Source: Marinobacterium alkalitolerans
GTDB taxonomy: Bacteria; Pseudomonadota; Gammaproteobacteria; Pseudomonadales; Balneatricaceae
NCBI RefSeq assembly: GCF_017776525.1
Contig: NZ_JACVEW010000006.1
Location: 101,206-165,205 of the forward strand
Length of the DNA stretch: 64,000 bases
Direction of reading: 5' to 3'
Shown: one piece after another, positions 1 through 9,418 of the stretch
Layout of the letters: the number at the start of each line of letters is the position of its first letter
Numbering within the stretch: position 1 is the stretch's first letter
Program-made: the position numbers and the translations under genes
The notes under the pieces: generated by a model
What the model saw: the letters and a program-made list of their open reading frames with translations, nothing else
Databases searched by the model: none
Told to the model about the DNA's origin: nothing

Positions 1-577
1 CCGGCGGCGTCTGGTTGAGAATCTCCAGCGCCACGTCCATGCGACCACGGAAGTCCGGCACCAGCGTTTCAATCTGGATACTGGGAATACGCTCACGGGT
101 TTCCCGGATACAGTCGACAAAGTGCTGGGCACCACCATCACGTAGGTCGTCACGGTCAACGGAGGTGATCACGACGTACTTCAGCTGCATGTCGGCAATG
201 GCTTCGGCCAGCTCTCGGGGCTCATCCGGTGACAGGGCATTGGGGCGACCGTGTGCCACATCACAGAAGGGACAGCGGCGGGTACAGATGTCACCCATGA
301 TCATGAACGTAGCCGTGCCGTGACTGAAACACTCACCCAGATTGGGGCAGCTGGCTTCTTCACAGACCGATGCCAGCTTGTGTTTGCGCAGCTTATCCTT
401 GATCCGTTTAACTTCCGTATTCGAGCCCATGCGCACGCGCAGCCAGTCGGGCTTGCGTTGCATCTGGTCCTTTTCAGTGGGAATCACCTTCACCGGAATA
501 CGCGCAACCTTCTCGGCACCGCGCAGTTTTACGCCCTGCTCGACTCGGGTCGCTTTCTTTTCGGAGGATTCAGCCAT
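1..577 (-). CDS. lipA: Lipoyl synthase, N-terminal part (cut by left edge)
   Basis: Radical-SAM enzyme that inserts two sulfur atoms into protein-bound octanoyl groups, the last step of lipoate synthesis in the cytoplasm. About 192 residues are visible. They include the auxiliary cluster motif [12 protein letters not shown] and the radical-SAM motif CTRRCPFC (C-x3-C-x2-C), both typical of LipA. The start ATG at 577 lies 5 bases after the lipB stop, so the two genes are cotranscribed. The C-terminus lies beyond position 1. The identification is firm because both cysteine motifs and the neighbour lipB agree. Confidence 0.97.
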   Translation of the reverse strand, partial: MAESSEKKATRVEQGVKLRGAEKVARIPVKVIPTEKDQMQRKPDWLRVRMGSNTEVKRIKDKLRKHKLASVCEEASCPNLGECFSHGTATFMIMGDICTRRCPFCDVAHGRPNALSPDEPRELAEAIADMQLKYVVITSVDRDDLRDGGAQHFVDCIRETRERIPSIQIETLVPDFRGRMDVALEILNQTPP

Positions 578-582
578 ACGTA

Positions 583-1239
583 TCAGTCTTCCAAAGTGTG
601 TGTGCGTGTCAGTACAGTATACCCCAACTTCTTAACCAAGTAATTTACTAGGATATCCGGCAGCGTGGCCAGATCGACATGGGGTGCCTGGGTACGAACC
701 TGTGTCATCTGCAAGCCTGCATATCCGCAGGGGTTGATGCGCAGGAAGGGCTCCAGATCCATATTCAGGTTCAGTGCCAGACCATGAAAGGAGCAGCCAC
801 GGCGGATGCGCAGGCCCAGCGAGCAGATTTTCTGCTCATTGACGTAAACCCCCGGTGCATCGGGCCTGGGATAAGCCTCAACGCCCAGATCAGCCAGCAG
901 CGCGACCACGGACTGCTCGATGATATCGACCAGCTCCCGCACGCCCAGCTTGCGCCGACGCAGGTCCAGCATCAGGTAGGCAATCAACTGACCCGGACCG
1001 TGATAAGTGACCTGTCCACCCCGATCCACCTGCACCACCGGGATATCGCCCGGGCTCAACAGGTGCTCGGCCTTGCCTGCCTGTCCCTGGGTGAAAACGG
1101 GTTCATGCTCCAGCAGCCAGATTTCATCCACCGTGTCGCTGTCACGATTGGCGGTCAAGGCCTGCATTTTCTGCCACACCGGCTCGTAGGGCTGCAGCCC
1201 GGGAGGGGTGCGAATGATCAACTCATCTGCCAGCGCCAT
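583..1239 (-). CDS. lipB: Octanoyl-[acyl-carrier-protein]:protein octanoyltransferase
   Basis: Moves octanoate from acyl carrier protein to lipoyl domains, supplying the substrate for LipA. The 218-residue protein shows the family signature [16 protein letters not shown] and the later segment around [21 protein letters not shown], which includes the catalytic lysine and cysteine region. The ATG at 1239 overlaps the upstream stop in a TGATG arrangement. A TTG one codon earlier could also be read, but the ATG is preferred. It sits between ybeD and lipA, the usual order. Confidence 0.96.
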   Translation of the reverse strand: MALADELIIRTPPGLQPYEPVWQKMQALTANRDSDTVDEIWLLEHEPVFTQGQAGKAEHLLSPGDIPVVQVDRGGQVTYHGPGQLIAYLMLDLRRRKLGVRELVDIIEQSVVALLADLGVEAYPRPDAPGVYVNEQKICSLGLRIRRGCSFHGLALNLNMDLEPFLRINPCGYAGLQMTQVRTQAPHVDLATLPDILVNYLVKKLGYTVLTRTHTLED

Positions 1240-1514
1240 CAAAGAACCATTTTGACACGTCCGGTGGCCTTCAGGTCCTGGTGCAGGTTCTCGAGCTGCT
1301 CATGGCTGGTCGCCGTAATTTTCAGGCGCACGGAGCTGTAATTACCCTTTCCGCTCTGCTGGACAACCACCTGTTCCACATCCAGATCCGGCGCATGAAT
1401 CTGAACGATCTCAACGACCAGGCCCTTGAAGTCCTGCTCATTATCACCAATAACCTTGATCGGGTATTCCGGGTGCGGAAATTCAATTTTGGGTGCTTCG
1501 GTTTCGGTACTCAT
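1239..1514 (-). CDS. ybeD: YbeD-like DUF493 protein
   Basis: Small 91-residue protein of the DUF493/YbeD family, which has an ACT-like ferredoxin fold. The N-terminal part has the typical PIKVIGDN segment, and the C-terminus is a short strand ending KMVL. Its biochemical role is not established; it is conserved next to lipB. Its ATG overlaps the stop of the transaminase gene by 4 bases, and its own stop overlaps the lipB start, so translation of the three genes is probably coupled. Confidence 0.9.
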   Translation of the reverse strand: MSTETEAPKIEFPHPEYPIKVIGDNEQDFKGLVVEIVQIHAPDLDVEQVVVQQSGKGNYSSVRLKITATSHEQLENLHQDLKATGRVKMVL

Positions 1515-2377
1515 CTGATCTCTCCGGTCATCAGCCGGTGTTGAAAACGGGTAAAGAGGTCAAACATCTGTCGCCACAGGGGACCTTTCTGCCCATCAGC
1601 CACAGGTTTGCCATCAATTGCCAGAACCGGGATCACACCCCGGGTCGAGCTGGACACCCACACCTCATCCGCGTCCTGCAGCGCTTCGGGTCGGATATCC
1701 ACTTCCTGAAAGGGAATACCGGCTTCCGCTGCCAATTCCAGTATCAGTTCTCGCGTCGTGCCGCCCAGTATTTCCGAGCTGCGCTTGGGCGTATAAATCA
1801 CGCCCTGACGGATTAAAAACAGGTTGCAGGAGGTGCCTTCACTGAGCAGCCCGTCCCGCACCAGCAGGGCTTCGTCAGCCCCGGCTTCGCGCGCCTGCTG
1901 CAGCACCAGAATATTCGGCAGCAGCCCGGTCGACTTGATGTCACACCGGTGCCAACGCAGATCTGCTGTCACGATAACAGTATAGCCCCGGACCTGATCG
2001 GCCCCGCGGGCATAGATATCCTGAATCGGCGAGCAGCAGGCAAACACCGTGGGAGCCATCGCATCGTCATACGCATGCGTTCGGCTGCCGGCACTGCCGC
2101 GACTGATCTGCAGATAGACGGACAGGTTACCGCCGCCGTTGCGCTGCACCAGTTCGTTCAGGATACCGGGCCAGTCGGCGTCAATTTGAATCCTGACCGC
2201 GCGCAGGCTGTATGCCAGCCGATCCAGATGCTGTTGCAGACGGAAACCCACCCCCTGATAAAAGGGGATCACCTCATAGACGCTGTCGGCAAACAGGAAA
2301 CCGCGGTCGAAAACAGAGACCCGCGCCTCATCGGCCGGCAGAAAAGCGCCATTCAGGTAGACAAGATCGGTGCTCAT
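1511..2377 (-). CDS. dat: D-amino-acid transaminase-like class IV aminotransferase
   Basis: PLP-dependent fold-type IV aminotransferase, 288 residues, cytoplasmic. Visible family marks are the opening [20 protein letters not shown], the catalytic lysine in the segment [11 protein letters not shown], and the [10 protein letters not shown] segment that contacts the cofactor phosphate. Members interconvert D-alanine and D-glutamate; 4-amino-4-deoxychorismate lyase and branched-chain transaminases are close relatives. Its position right after the D,D-carboxypeptidase gene favours a D-amino-acid role. The start was put at ATG 2377, where homologues begin; an in-frame ATG at 2395 is also possible. 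No clear Shine-Dalgarno site is visible outside an upstream hairpin. Confidence 0.82.
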   Translation of the reverse strand: MSTDLVYLNGAFLPADEARVSVFDRGFLFADSVYEVIPFYQGVGFRLQQHLDRLAYSLRAVRIQIDADWPGILNELVQRNGGGNLSVYLQISRGSAGSRTHAYDDAMAPTVFACCSPIQDIYARGADQVRGYTVIVTADLRWHRCDIKSTGLLPNILVLQQAREAGADEALLVRDGLLSEGTSCNLFLIRQGVIYTPKRSSEILGGTTRELILELAAEAGIPFQEVDIRPEALQDADEVWVSSSTRGVIPVLAIDGKPVADGQKGPLWRQMFDLFTRFQHRLMTGEIR

Positions 2378-2385
2378 AAACACAA

Positions 2386-2411
2386 CTGCCCACATCCATT
2401 GATGTGGGCAG
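2386..2411 (-). terminator. Perfect 11-bp hairpin between dacA and dat
   Basis: CTGCCCACATC and GATGTGGGCAG pair perfectly around a CATT loop. On the minus strand the hairpin follows dacA by about 30 bases and is followed by TTGTGTTTATG. It could be a weak intrinsic terminator. Because the dat start codon lies only 8 bases beyond it, it may instead hide the dat ribosome binding site. Confidence 0.6.
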
Positions 2412-2440
2412 CATATAACGATTTCAAGTGGATTGCGCGG

Positions 2441-3613
2441 TTAGCTGATCAGGCCGATAAAGAACAGCATGATCGCATGCCAGATGCGCTTGAACAGACC
2501 ACCTTCCTGTACCGGCTCCAGTGCGACCAGCGGCACACTGGTGACCGTTTCACCGTCCAGGGTGACGCGCACTCGGCCCAGTTCCTCGCCCTGTGCAACC
2601 GGTGCCTTGATCACCTTGTCCAGTTCCAGCGTCGCTTCCAGCTGGTCGGTTTTGCCACGCGGAACGGTAACCGCCAGATCCTCGGTCAGACCAAGACGGA
2701 CCTGGTCGCGAGCACCGGCCCACACCTTGGTGTCCTTGAGTACGTCGCCGGCCTCGTAGAGCTGATGTGTCCGGTAGTAACGGAAACCGTAGGACAGCAG
2801 TTTCTGACTTTCGCGTGCACGGGCTTCTTCACTGTCGGTACCCATGACCACAGAGATCAGGCGCATGCCATCACGCTGAGCAGAAGAGACCAGACAATAC
2901 CCTGCCTCATCGGTGTGACCGGTCTTGATGCCATCTACGCTGTCATCGCGCCACAGCAGCTTGTTGCGGTTGGGCTGGCGGATATTGTTGTAGGTGAAAT
3001 ACTTCTGCGCATAAATCGCATAGTGCTCCGGGAAGCGCGTAATCAGGGCCTTGGCCAGTTTGGCCAGGTCTTCGGCTGAGGAGTAATGATCCTCTGCGGG
3101 CAGGCCGGTCGCGTTCACGAAATGGGTGTTTTCCATCCCCAGCAGGCGCGCATGCTGGTTCATCAGGTCCGCAAATGCCCGTTCACTGCCGGCGATGTGC
3201 TCAGCCAGCGCAACCGACGCATCGTTACCGGACTGGATGATCACGCCCCGCAGCAGGTCACCCACCTTCACCTGGGTCCCTTCCTGAATGAACATGCGGG
3301 AGCCACCGGTGCGCCAGGCCTTTTCACTGACCAGCACCAGGTCCTCTTCGCTGATGTTGCCCTTGCTGATTTCGTACTCGACGATGTAACTGGTCATCAT
3401 CTTGGTCAGGCTGGCCGGCGGGAAACGCTCCGTTTCACGGTCGGCGGCGATCAGATGACCGGTATCGGCGTCCATGACCAGATAGGCACGCGCGGCAACC
3501 TGAGGCGGGGCCGGAATGAGTGCGGAAGCGGCCTGAGCGGAGGCGGCTACCAGCAGTGCAAACATCAGGGCCAGGTAGATGAAAATGGATGGAAGTGTCT
3601 GTCGTTGCGCCAT
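2441..3613 (-). CDS. dacA: D-alanyl-D-alanine carboxypeptidase (PBP5/6 type)
   Basis: Low-molecular-weight penicillin-binding protein that trims the terminal D-Ala from peptidoglycan pentapeptides in the periplasm. The 390-residue product has an N-terminal signal peptide (about residues 10-29) and all three active-site motifs: SLTK at 68-71, SGN at 128-130 and KTG at 230-232. The C-terminal tail FKRIWHAIMLFFIGLIS is the amphipathic helix that anchors this family to the inner membrane. It lies downstream of rlpA and upstream of dat. Confidence 0.95.
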   Translation of the reverse strand: MAQRQTLPSIFIYLALMFALLVAASAQAASALIPAPPQVAARAYLVMDADTGHLIAADRETERFPPASLTKMMTSYIVEYEISKGNISEEDLVLVSEKAWRTGGSRMFIQEGTQVKVGDLLRGVIIQSGNDASVALAEHIAGSERAFADLMNQHARLLGMENTHFVNATGLPAEDHYSSAEDLAKLAKALITRFPEHYAIYAQKYFTYNNIRQPNRNKLLWRDDSVDGIKTGHTDEAGYCLVSSAQRDGMRLISVVMGTDSEEARARESQKLLSYGFRYYRTHQLYEAGDVLKDTKVWAGARDQVRLGLTEDLAVTVPRGKTDQLEATLELDKVIKAPVAQGEELGRVRVTLDGETVTSVPLVALEPVQEGGLFKRIWHAIMLFFIGLIS

Positions 3614-3645
3614 AATGGGTCAGTTACATCTTGTGTGAGTTGAAG

Positions 3646-3661
3646 CGTGCCGCGCGGCACG
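3646..3661. repeat. Perfect 16-bp GC palindrome upstream of dacA
   Basis: CGTGCCGCGCGGCACG is its own reverse complement. It lies between the rlpA stop and the dacA start. It could fold as a 6-bp hairpin with a GCGC loop or act as a protein-binding operator. There is no T-run, so it is a poor intrinsic terminator. Confidence 0.45.
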
Positions 3662-3688
3662 ACGAAAGGTTAAACTCTACCGCCGGCA

Positions 3689-4519
3689 TCAGGGCAAGTC
3701 CACCAGGTGAGCACCGGGGTAGCCTGCCTGAGACAACTGCTGCAACAGCCAGTTCAACGTATGTTGTCCCGTCAGCGGCCCCAGATGAACGCGGTACAGC
3801 ATGCGATCACCCCGCTCAACGCCGACCACACGGGCCGGCTCCTGCAACAGGCTCTGCAACCGCTCGGCCAGTCCGTTCGCGTTCACCGCACTGGACAACG
3901 CCGCTACCTGCAGGGTGCGCCCGGTAATGGCGGCGCGATCACTGGAGACGGCACTGCGCCCCTGGCTGGCAAGCATGCGTATATCGTTCTGGCCCGGCGT
4001 AATCGCCTCAACCTCAACCCGCGCCGTACCGGTTTGCAACATGCCAAGCCGGTAGGCGGCCGCGTAGGAGAGATCAATCAAACGGCGGTCATGGAAGGGG
4101 CCTCGGTCATTGACCCGAACAACCACCTGACGGTTGTTGTCCAGATTGGTGACCCGCACAAAGCTGGGCAGCGGCAGTGACTTGTGCGCCGCACTCATCT
4201 GGTACATGTCATAGACCTCACCGTTAGAGGTGGTGTGGCCGTGAAACTTCTTGCCATACCAGGAGGCGATGCCACGCTCACGGTAGCCATCGGCCGAAGG
4301 GAGCACGTAATAGCGCTTGCCCAGTACCTTGTAAGGGCTTTTGTTGCCCCAGCGGCTGTGCGGCTCATGCCGGGGGACGGCATCGGGCACCTGTGACAGG
4401 TCAACGGCCCGGTCGGGGCCGCGGTCCTGCTTGAGGCTGTAGCGCCCGCTGTTTTCCTTGGACGCACAGCCGGATAACAGAACCACCAGCCCCAGCAGAG
4501 GCAGCAACAGCCGTTTCAT
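3689..4519 (-). CDS. rlpA: Septal ring lytic transglycosylase RlpA, lipoprotein
   Basis: Outer-membrane lipoprotein that cleaves glycan strands lacking stem peptides. The 276-residue protein starts at ATG 4519, giving a signal peptide with lipobox LSGC and lipidated Cys18. The middle part (GIASWYGKKFHG to the VRVNDRGPF segment) is the double-psi beta-barrel catalytic domain. The last 75 or so residues form a SPOR domain that binds denuded septal glycan. An earlier in-frame start at 4540 would overlap mltB and spoil the signal peptide. The start lies 4 bases after the mltB stop. Confidence 0.93.
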   Translation of the reverse strand: MKRLLLPLLGLVVLLSGCASKENSGRYSLKQDRGPDRAVDLSQVPDAVPRHEPHSRWGNKSPYKVLGKRYYVLPSADGYRERGIASWYGKKFHGHTTSNGEVYDMYQMSAAHKSLPLPSFVRVTNLDNNRQVVVRVNDRGPFHDRRLIDLSYAAAYRLGMLQTGTARVEVEAITPGQNDIRMLASQGRSAVSSDRAAITGRTLQVAALSSAVNANGLAERLQSLLQEPARVVGVERGDRMLYRVHLGPLTGQHTLNWLLQQLSQAGYPGAHLVDLP

Positions 4520-4523
4520 AGCG

Positions 4524-5528
4524 TCAGTTCTCCTTGCCACTCTCGCGGGCTTCTCGAATCGCCTGACTCAGCTCATACACGGCCATGGCATAGAGACGGC
4601 TGTGGTTATAGCGAGTGATGACGTAGAAGTTGTGCAGCCCGAACCAGTAGTGTTCGCCATCGTCCATGGTCAGCTCCATCAGGGTTGCCGGCTGCGCGGT
4701 ATCCAGATCCTGGCGGGTCGCGATACCGCGTTCGGCCCACTCGGCCAGTGTCAGTTCAGGCTTGAGTCCGGCATTGAACCATTCAGGGTTCGCCGGCTTG
4801 TTCATCACCACATTGGAACGTACCGGCTCGCCACGCTTCCAGCCATGCGCCGCAAAGTAGTTGGCCACACTGCCGATGGCATCAACCTTGTTGCTCCAGA
4901 TATCGCGCTTGCCATCCGCATCGAAATCCACGGCATAGGCCCGGAAGCTGGACGGTATGAACTGACCATACCCCATGGCGCCGGCATAGGATCCCTTGGG
5001 TTCGGTCGGGTCGAGTCCTTCCTCGCGCGCCATGCGCAGGAACTCGATCAACTCGCCACGGAAGAAGTCGGCCCGCTTGGGGTAATCAAACCCCAGCGTG
5101 GACAGGGCATCCAGTACGCGGTAGCTGCCCATGATACGCCCGTAGCGGGTTTCCACCCCGATAATCGCCACGATAATTTCAGCCGGCACGCCGTAGGTCT
5201 GTTCGGCCTGTGCCAGCGTATCCTCGTGTTCCTGCCAGAAGGCAACGCCCTGGCGAATACGTCGCGGTTCAACAAAAATCTTGCGGTATTCGCCCCAGGT
5301 CAGGCGGCGCTCTGCCGGCCGCGAGATCGCTTCCAGAATCGAATCCTTGCGCTCGGCCTGAGCCAGCACGGCCCGAATCGCTTCGGCCTTGAACCCCTCC
5401 TCGGCCAGCGTGTCCACCACTTCATCCGCCCGCGGATGAACATCATACCCGCTGCCCGCGGCCATCGCGGTGGCTGTCCCGGTCAGCAATGAGCCGGCCA
5501 GCAGCCAGCATCCCAGTGAATTGCGCAT
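4524..5528 (-). CDS. mltB: Lytic murein transglycosylase B
   Basis: Periplasmic glycosidase that cuts MurNAc-GlcNAc bonds with formation of 1,6-anhydro ends. The 334-residue protein has a signal peptide of about 23 residues that ends AMAA and has no lipobox cysteine at the cleavage site, so it may be a soluble or MltB-like form. The catalytic glutamate is in GVETRYG (Glu126), followed by the family segments GAMGYGQFIPSSF and DADGKRDIW. The gene is placed between rodA and rlpA, as in pseudomonads. Confidence 0.92.
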   Translation of the reverse strand: MRNSLGCWLLAGSLLTGTATAMAAGSGYDVHPRADEVVDTLAEEGFKAEAIRAVLAQAERKDSILEAISRPAERRLTWGEYRKIFVEPRRIRQGVAFWQEHEDTLAQAEQTYGVPAEIIVAIIGVETRYGRIMGSYRVLDALSTLGFDYPKRADFFRGELIEFLRMAREEGLDPTEPKGSYAGAMGYGQFIPSSFRAYAVDFDADGKRDIWSNKVDAIGSVANYFAAHGWKRGEPVRSNVVMNKPANPEWFNAGLKPELTLAEWAERGIATRQDLDTAQPATLMELTMDDGEHYWFGLHNFYVITRYNHSRLYAMAVYELSQAIREARESGKEN

Positions 5529-5538
5529 CTTTATCTCC

Positions 5539-6681
5539 CTATCGGGTCAGCATCTGTCTGTGGGTGCGGATCGACATCAGAATGCCAAAGCCCGCCATCA
5601 GGGTCACGATCGAGGTACCGCCATAGCTGACCATGGGAAGGGGTACCCCCACCACCGGCAGCAACCCGGATACCATACCGATATTGACGAATACATAGAC
5701 AAAAAAAGTCAGTGTAATACTCCCCGCCAGCAGGCGAGAAAAACTGTCCTGTGCCTGGACGGCGATAATCAGCCCCCGCGCGATGATCAGCAGGTAGATC
5801 GCCAACAGGATCAAAACACCGGTCATGCCCAGTTCCTCACCGATCACGGCGATGATGAAGTCCGTATGTGACTCGGGCAGAAAATCCAGCTGGGATTGAG
5901 TGCCCTGCAGCCAACCCTTGCCGGACAGCCCCCCTGAACCGATCGCCGTCTTTGACTGGATGATATTCCAGCCCGCGCCCAGCGGGTCGCTTTCCGGGTC
6001 CAGAAAAGTCAGCACTCGCTGACGCTGATAGTCTTTCATGATGGCCCAAAGCGCAGGCAATGCAGCCCCGGCCAGCACCAGAGCAGCAAAGATCCAGCGC
6101 CAGTACACACCTGACAGCAGAATAACAAACACACCTGACGCGGCGATTAACAGTGAAGTCCCCAGGTCCGGCTGCTTCATGATCAATGCCGTTGGTACGG
6201 CCAACAACACAAGGGCCAGCAGCAGGTGGCGGAAGGTCGGCGGCAGCTGCTGGCGGGTCAGCCAGGCGGCGACCATCATGGGCAATACCAGCTTCATCAC
6301 TTCAGAAGGCTGAAAACGAAAGCCGGGCAACTCCAGCCAGCGCTGGGCCCCTTTGGCGCCGACCCCGAACAACAGCACCCCCAGCAGCAGTGCGATGCCA
6401 CAGGCATACCCCCAGGGGGCCAGCCGTTGATAGGTGCGTGGCTGCAATTGCGCCAGCACGATCAATCCGAAAAACCCGGCACCCATGCGAACGGCCTGGC
6501 GCTGCACGTAGCCCAGGTCCTGACCCGATGCACTATAGAGGACAAACAGCCCGAACCCGCACAGCACGAGCAGCAGTACCAGCAGCCAGGCATCCAGATG
6601 CGTCGCCGACCAGAGACCACTGGGGCGCTGCAGATGCACATTACTGCCCGGCATGGTGCGTTGAAAGTCACGCTGCACCAT
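5539..6681 (-). CDS. rodA: Peptidoglycan glycosyltransferase RodA
   Basis: SEDS-family inner-membrane polymerase that works with PBP2 in side-wall synthesis. The 380-residue protein has about ten hydrophobic segments and the conserved stretch PESHTDFIIAVIGEELG, which carries SEDS functional residues. A further segment, VGVPLPMVSYGGTS, is typical of RodA/FtsW. Its ATG overlaps the mrdA stop by one base, so the two partners are translationally coupled. Confidence 0.96.
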   Translation of the reverse strand: MVQRDFQRTMPGSNVHLQRPSGLWSATHLDAWLLVLLLVLCGFGLFVLYSASGQDLGYVQRQAVRMGAGFFGLIVLAQLQPRTYQRLAPWGYACGIALLLGVLLFGVGAKGAQRWLELPGFRFQPSEVMKLVLPMMVAAWLTRQQLPPTFRHLLLALVLLAVPTALIMKQPDLGTSLLIAASGVFVILLSGVYWRWIFAALVLAGAALPALWAIMKDYQRQRVLTFLDPESDPLGAGWNIIQSKTAIGSGGLSGKGWLQGTQSQLDFLPESHTDFIIAVIGEELGMTGVLILLAIYLLIIARGLIIAVQAQDSFSRLLAGSITLTFFVYVFVNIGMVSGLLPVVGVPLPMVSYGGTSIVTLMAGFGILMSIRTHRQMLTR

Positions 6682-8567
6682 CAGTCCACCTCCAGGTCGT
6701 TTTCATAATCCCCCAGCAACCAGGCATCCATCACCTCACGCGCGACCGGTGCTGCCGTGCTGGAACCACCGCCACCGTTTTCAACCACGACCGCCACTGC
6801 AATCTTCGGGTCATCGACCGGCGCAAACGCCACGAACAGGGCGTGGTCCCGGTGACGCTCGGCCAACGCCTCGGCATCATACTCCTCATCCTGAGCGATC
6901 CCGACTACCTGAGCCGTACCGGTTTTACCGGCAATGGTATAGGGCGCACCTTCCCCGCTGCGCCGCCCCGTGCCCTTGGGACCATGCATCACGGAGACCA
7001 TGCTGTCGATTACCTGTTGCCAGTGCTTCGGTTCCTTGAGCTCGATGTCGGCCGGCTTTTCCTTGCGGTTCAGCATGGGCGCATACGGCCTGGGTTCACC
7101 GGTCTGTTCATCCAGTACGCCCTGCAGCATCCTCGGCTGCACCCAGCGCCCGCGATTGGCCATCACCGCCGTGGAGGTTGCCATCTGCAGCGGTGTCATC
7201 ACCAGGAACCCCTGACCGATACTCAGGTTGACCGAGTCCCCCGGATACCAGGGCTGACGCCAGTTCGCCTCTTTCCACTCATTGGAGGGCAGGAAATTGC
7301 GCAGCGCCTCGGGCTGGTCCAGGCTGGCATCCTGCCCCACACCGAACATGCCGAGAAAGCGCGACATGGGCTCCACGCCCATCTTGTGGCCGACCTCGTA
7401 GAACCAGACATCACAGGACTCGGCTACCGCCGCGTCAAGATCCACCCAGCCATGTCCCCAGCGCTTCCAGTCACGGTAGCGGCGGCCGTTCTGGTTGATC
7501 TGATAAAAGCCCGGATCCCAGATTTTCTTATCCGCCGTAATGGTGCCGGTTTCCAGTGCTGCCAGCGCAATGACCGGCTTAATGGTGGAAGCCGGTGGAT
7601 AGCTGCCCCTTAGCGAACGATTGAACAGCGGCAGATCACTCGAGTTGCGCAGTGCATTGTAGTCCTTGCTGGATATACCGGTCACAAACAGGTTAGGGTC
7701 GTAGGTGGGTGTACTGACCATGGCCAGAATCTCACCGCTGGAGGGTTCGATCGCAACGACAGAGGCACGACGCCCCTCCAGCAGGGATTCGGTGAACTGC
7801 TGCAGCCGCAGGTCCAGACTCAGCTGAATATCCCGGCCGGGCACCGGATCCTGCCGCTCCAGCACGTTCAGAATGCGACCGCGCGCATTGGTTTCCACCT
7901 TTTGAAAACCCACCTGCCCATGCAGCAGGTCTTCATAGAATTTCTCGATACCGAGCTTGCCGATGTAATGCGTGGCAGCGTAATTCTTTTCATCGACTCT
8001 CTGCAGCTCACGCTCATTGATACGTCCCACATACCCCAGCGCATGGACCAGTGACGCGCCATGTGGATAGTAACGGATCAGGTCCGCCTCCACCTGAACG
8101 CCCGGCAGGCGGTGATAATTGAGCGAGATGCGGGCGATTTCCGCTTCTGTCAGTCGGAACCGCAGCGGCACGGTTTCATAAGGGCGACGGCGCTGCTGCA
8201 GCCGCTTGTGAAAACGTTCGATATCGCGGGGGGTCAGTTCGATCAGGGTGCCGAGCTTCTCCAGCGTGGCATCCAGGTCGTCCACTTCTTCCTTCAGCAG
8301 AGTCACACTGAAGTGGGGCCGGTTATCGGCCAGCAGAGCACCGTTTCGGTCGTAGATCAGCCCCCGCCGGGGCGCCACCGGCTGCAGCTGCACCCGGTTC
8401 TCTTCCGAAATGGCCGTATAACGCTCATGCTCGAGCACCTGCAGGTAATAGATCCGCCCGATCAGCACCAGCATCATCAGTACCACGATCACGAACGCGA
8501 TCACGGCACGGTTGGTGAAGGTGATACTCTCGCGGGAATAGTCCTTTAAGCGCTCGAAGGGTGCCAT
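6681..8567 (-). CDS. mrdA: Penicillin-binding protein 2
   Basis: Class B D,D-transpeptidase that crosslinks peptidoglycan during elongation. The protein has 628 residues, close to 633 in E. coli. One membrane helix (about residues 20-42) is followed by the pedestal domain and the transpeptidase domain. The active-site motifs are STIK at 327-330, SCD at 384-386 and KTG at 548-550. It forms the elongation module with rodA directly downstream. Confidence 0.97.
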   Translation of the reverse strand: MAPFERLKDYSRESITFTNRAVIAFVIVVLMMLVLIGRIYYLQVLEHERYTAISEENRVQLQPVAPRRGLIYDRNGALLADNRPHFSVTLLKEEVDDLDATLEKLGTLIELTPRDIERFHKRLQQRRRPYETVPLRFRLTEAEIARISLNYHRLPGVQVEADLIRYYPHGASLVHALGYVGRINERELQRVDEKNYAATHYIGKLGIEKFYEDLLHGQVGFQKVETNARGRILNVLERQDPVPGRDIQLSLDLRLQQFTESLLEGRRASVVAIEPSSGEILAMVSTPTYDPNLFVTGISSKDYNALRNSSDLPLFNRSLRGSYPPASTIKPVIALAALETGTITADKKIWDPGFYQINQNGRRYRDWKRWGHGWVDLDAAVAESCDVWFYEVGHKMGVEPMSRFLGMFGVGQDASLDQPEALRNFLPSNEWKEANWRQPWYPGDSVNLSIGQGFLVMTPLQMATSTAVMANRGRWVQPRMLQGVLDEQTGEPRPYAPMLNRKEKPADIELKEPKHWQQVIDSMVSVMHGPKGTGRRSGEGAPYTIAGKTGTAQVVGIAQDEEYDAEALAERHRDHALFVAFAPVDDPKIAVAVVVENGGGGSSTAAPVAREVMDAWLLGDYENDLEVD

Positions 8568-8576
8568 ACCGCCTGA

Positions 8577-9044
8577 CTACTTATGGTAAGGGTGGCCCTG
8601 GAGAATGCTCCAGGCACGGTAAAGCTGCTCTGCCAGCACCACGCGTACCAGCGGGTGCGGCAGGGTCAGGGCCGACAGTGACCACTTCTGGTCCGCCTGC
8701 GCCAGGCAGCGGGCATCCAGTCCATCCGGACCACCGACCAGCAGGCTCAGATTGCGGCCATCCATACGCCAGTGTTCGGCCTGCTCGGCCAGCTGCTCGG
8801 TGGACCAGGGGCGGCCTTTCACATCCAGCGCAACCACCCGATCCCCCTTGCCGATGGCGGCCAGCATGGCATCGCCCTCGGAGCGAATGGCGCGTGCCAG
8901 ATCCGCATTCTTGCCCCGGTGGCCCGGGGCAATTTCAACCAGCTCCAGCTGAAAGTCGGCCGGCAGGCGCCGGGCGTATTCAGCGTAGCCGGCTTCAACC
9001 CAGTCCGGCATGCGGTTGCCCACCGCCAGCAAACGGATTCGCAT
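8577..9044 (-). CDS. rlmH: 23S rRNA (pseudouridine1915-N3)-methyltransferase
   Basis: SPOUT-fold methyltransferase that modifies helix 69 of 23S rRNA in assembled ribosomes. The protein has 155 residues, the normal family length. The opening [16 protein letters not shown], the SAM-binding LLVGGPDG segment and the C-terminal [14 protein letters not shown] are all diagnostic. It lies 8 bases after the rsfS stop and 9 bases before mrdA, as in E. coli. Confidence 0.96.
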   Translation of the reverse strand: MRIRLLAVGNRMPDWVEAGYAEYARRLPADFQLELVEIAPGHRGKNADLARAIRSEGDAMLAAIGKGDRVVALDVKGRPWSTEQLAEQAEHWRMDGRNLSLLVGGPDGLDARCLAQADQKWSLSALTLPHPLVRVVLAEQLYRAWSILQGHPYHK

Positions 9045-9052
9045 CGGCGTGG

Positions 9053-9400
9053 TTACTCCGCTGCCGCTTCGTCGTCTGCATCAAACTGCCACAGACGCTC
9101 CAGATCGTAGAAACTGCGCGCATCCGGCATCATGACGTGAACCACCATGTCGCCCAGATCCACCAGAATCCAGTCACCTGCTTCCTGCCCCTCGGTTCCC
9201 ATCGGCTGCAGCCCTGCTGCCTTGACCTTTTCCAGCAGGTCCTGAGCGACGGACACCACATGTCGCTTCGAGGTACCACTGGCAATCACCATGTAGTCGG
9301 TGACGCTGGACTTGCCGCGCACATCCAGTTCAGTGATGTCACGTGCTTTCATATCTTCCAGTGCCGAATGCACCAGTTCACGCAGCTGATCAAGCTCCAT
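9053..9400 (-). CDS. rsfS: Ribosome silencing factor
   Basis: Binds ribosomal protein uL14 on the large subunit and blocks joining of the subunits when nutrients are scarce. The 115-residue protein has the family core [18 protein letters not shown] and the [16 protein letters not shown] strand. The C-terminus is a short acidic extension DADDEAAAE. It is placed between nadD and rlmH, the standard order. Confidence 0.95.
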   Translation of the reverse strand: MELDQLRELVHSALEDMKARDITELDVRGKSSVTDYMVIASGTSKRHVVSVAQDLLEKVKAAGLQPMGTEGQEAGDWILVDLGDMVVHVMMPDARSFYDLERLWQFDADDEAAAE

Positions 9401-9418
9401 TACGAGAAAGTACCTTTT

